Part shown: positions 6,997 through 7,854 of the stretch, piece after piece
Position numbering within the stretch: the stretch's first letter is position 1
Layout of the letters: each line of letters opens with the position of its first letter
DNA from: an uncultured Prevotellaceae bacterium
Lineage (GTDB): Bacteria; Bacteroidota; Bacteroidia; Bacteroidales; Bacteroidaceae
Direction of reading: 5' to 3'
NCBI GenBank assembly: GCA_902771155.1
Contig: CACXVS010000069.1
Coordinates: 1 to 7,854, forward strand
DNA: 7,854 bases
Position numbers and translations under genes: made by a program
The notes under the pieces: generated by a model
Seen by the model: only the letters and a program-made list of their open reading frames with translations
The model's database searches: none
What the model was told of the DNA's origin: nothing

Positions 6997-7115
6997 GTTA
7001 ATATTCTCCCTGCGTTCCATGCCAGTCCTACTCGAGAACCGGACGCTTGGTGCTCACCACCGTCTTCTTATGGGTCCACTCCCACCCTGCTCTGAGGGCG
7101 CGACAAGGGGTTAAC
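6997..7115 (-). promoter_or_regulatory. Structured 5' leader of ilvC, candidate cis-regulatory RNA
   Basis: Between the predicted transcription start (~7126) and the ilvC ATG lies a ~145-nt leader. Its core (about 7008-7110) is GC-rich between A/T-rich flanks. Pairings I can draw on the - strand RNA: an outer stem GUUAA (7115-7111) with UUAAC (7001-6997); CCCU (7109-7106) with AGGG (7011-7008); GCG (7101-7099) with CGC (7014-7012); and inside these four consecutive hairpins. They are CCCU/AGGG (7098-7085), UGGG/CCCA (7084-7071), GACG/CGUC with an inner GGUG/CACC (7064-7042), and CCGGUUCU/AGGACUGG (7042-7022). The result is a closed multibranch shape, as in riboswitches. No U-run follows a hairpin, so control of translation or stability is likelier than attenuation. 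I do not recognise it as a T-box, SAM or ppGpp riboswitch. The fold was drawn by eye, not computed. Confidence 0.5.
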
Positions 7116-7131
7116 TTATAGAAATCGGTTG

Positions 7132-7163
7132 CAAAATTACAAATTTGCCCTGATACTGCCAAA
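7132..7163 (-). promoter_or_regulatory. Bacteroidetes consensus promoter of ilvC
   Basis: On the - strand, TTTG (7163-7160), a 20-nt spacer and TAATTTTG (7139-7132) match the Bacteroidetes consensus TTTG, N19-21, TAnnTTTG exactly. Directly upstream is an A/T tract with the palindrome TTTTTAATTAAAAA (7164-7177), which could act like an UP element. Transcription should begin about 7 nt downstream, near 7126. The promoter begins only 7 nt after the thioesterase stop codon, so ilvC can be expressed separately from upstream genes. Confidence 0.8.
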
Positions 7164-7170
7164 TTTTTAA

Positions 7171-7854
7171 TTAAAAAAACACGACCTTACTCCTGCAAGT
7201 TTCCACATTATCATCCTTGCAGATACGCACGCAGTATTCATTCTCTGCAATTTGCTCTTTGTAAAATGACAGTTTATCACCCTGATGAGCCTCTGCCACA
7301 TAGGCAATCTCGAAGCGCTTGATCGCGTGCTGCTGATACCAATCGATATCCCAAAGATCAAGCACATGCTCGATATATTTCACGGAGTTGATGTGGCCGT
7401 TGATATCAATATCGCTATAATTGGTGTCTATCGAGCGTACCAGTTGAGCCTCATCACCCATCTTCACACGACCACCTTTATCAATTGGACATTCCTTGTC
7501 TTTCTCAATCCAGTTGTTGATGGCGCCATTGTCGATGGCAAAGAGATCTGTAGGCTGACGCGTCTCCGTATCAATCATCGCCCAGATGCTACGTCCGTAG
7601 CCAAAGACCTGTCCATCCTCACCCACCACACGGAAGTTACGACTGGTAAAATAGCGCATGGCTGACTCCACCCAGGTTTCCACATTGAACTTGGTGTACA
7701 TCTTCGGCATCTCCTCCATTTCGATGGCAAGACGTGAGAGCACCCAAGAACGATTGATCCTGAGCAGGTAGCGCATCCCGAAGCCACGATCTGTTGAGTG
7801 GAAATCTGCCGCATTCAACATGTGGTTGCCAAGATGTCCCATCATGAGCCGTCC
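7171..7854 (-). CDS. FatA/FatB-like acyl-ACP thioesterase, N-terminus beyond the window edge
   Basis: At least 227 residues of a double-hotdog acyl-ACP thioesterase, the enzyme class that releases free fatty acids from acyl carrier protein in the cytoplasm. The frame stays open past the ATG at 7845 to the edge (G-R-L before it), and the homologues I remember continue ~20-25 residues upstream, so the true start is outside. Counting from the ATG at 7845, the first hotdog has WVLSRLAIEMEEMP (34-47) and WVESAMRYFTSRNF (58-71). The second has SDIDINGHINSVKYIEH (144-160), giving the catalytic D147, N149 and H151, then AYVAEAHQGD (181-190) with E185 at the plant catalytic Glu position. The end, CRSKVVFF, is typical. 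The B. thetaiotaomicron protein of solved structure (2ESS, from memory) is the closest relative I know. It lies just upstream of ilvC, as in other Bacteroidales ilv clusters. Chain-length or branched-chain preference cannot be read here. Confidence 0.92.
   Translation of the reverse strand, partial: GRLMMGHLGNHMLNAADFHSTDRGFGMRYLLRINRSWVLSRLAIEMEEMPKMYTKFNVETWVESAMRYFTSRNFRVVGEDGQVFGYGRSIWAMIDTETRQPTDLFAIDNGAINNWIEKDKECPIDKGGRVKMGDEAQLVRSIDTNYSDIDINGHINSVKYIEHVLDLWDIDWYQQHAIKRFEIAYVAEAHQGDKLSFYKEQIAENEYCVRICKDDNVETCRSKVVFF

Noticed and set aside
7022..7042. tRNA-like T-arm in the ilvC leader (CCGGUUC...)
   Set aside because: The loop is the wrong size and no D-arm, anticodon arm or acceptor stem can be placed around it.
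7060..7119. Real protein in the - strand frame open for about 30 codons through the ilvC leader
   Set aside because: There is no usable start codon before the GTG pair at 7060, and the region is better explained as structured RNA.
6997..7126. T-box or SAM riboswitch upstream of ilvC
   Set aside because: No T-box sequence (AGGGUGGNACCGCG) and no SAM-I core; only a short chance match to AGGGUGG.
1..7854. CRISPR arrays, insertion sequences, phage or defence genes
   Set aside because: No spaced repeats, transposase or integrase motifs or terminal inverted repeats seen; the genes are housekeeping in kind.

Overview
The window looks like a chromosomal segment from a Bacteroidales bacterium, most likely of the Prevotella group. 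Three things point there. The protein sequences are of Bacteroidetes type: a PurF-like protein starting MGGFFG, a single-domain ketol-acid reductoisomerase of unusual type, and a FatA-like thioesterase next to ilvC. One promoter matches the Bacteroidetes consensus (TTTG, 20 nt, TAATTTTG). Ribosome binding sites are weak or absent. Genus is inference; no RNA marker is present.

Layout. On the + strand come the 3' end of a C1B cysteine peptidase (bleomycin hydrolase/PepC type, 1-246) with a near-perfect intrinsic terminator, then a two-gene unit recJ (401-2122) and recQ (2136-4079). RecJ exonuclease and RecQ helicase are classic partners in DNA end processing and recombination. Everything after 4080 is on the - strand and, in transcription order, runs: FatA-like acyl-ACP thioesterase (7854-7171, start beyond the window edge); a consensus promoter and a ~145-nt leader rich in predicted hairpins; ilvC (6978-5929); a terminator; a MaoC/NodN-like hotdog dehydratase (5868-5404); and a PurF-like gene (5378-4089) broken by two apparent deletions. 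recQ and the PurF-like gene converge with 9 bp between their stop codons.

How the genes fit together. recJ-recQ is a DNA-repair module. Thioesterase-ilvC looks like the 3' end of a branched-chain amino acid (ilv) operon, with ilvC also having its own promoter and leader. The MaoC-like gene and the purF-like gene lie 25 nt apart and are probably co-transcribed.

Most worth a second look: (1) the structured leader of ilvC, which could be an undescribed cis-regulatory RNA; (2) the PurF-like protein, whose whole glutaminase active site is replaced even apart from the damage; (3) the two lesions in that gene, either real pseudogenisation or an assembly problem; (4) a RecQ with a ~180-residue insertion between helicase core and zinc module; and (5) a short KARI whose C-terminal half resembles the duplicated plant enzymes. 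No mobile element, CRISPR array, tRNA or rRNA was seen. There is no gene-free stretch above 300 bases.
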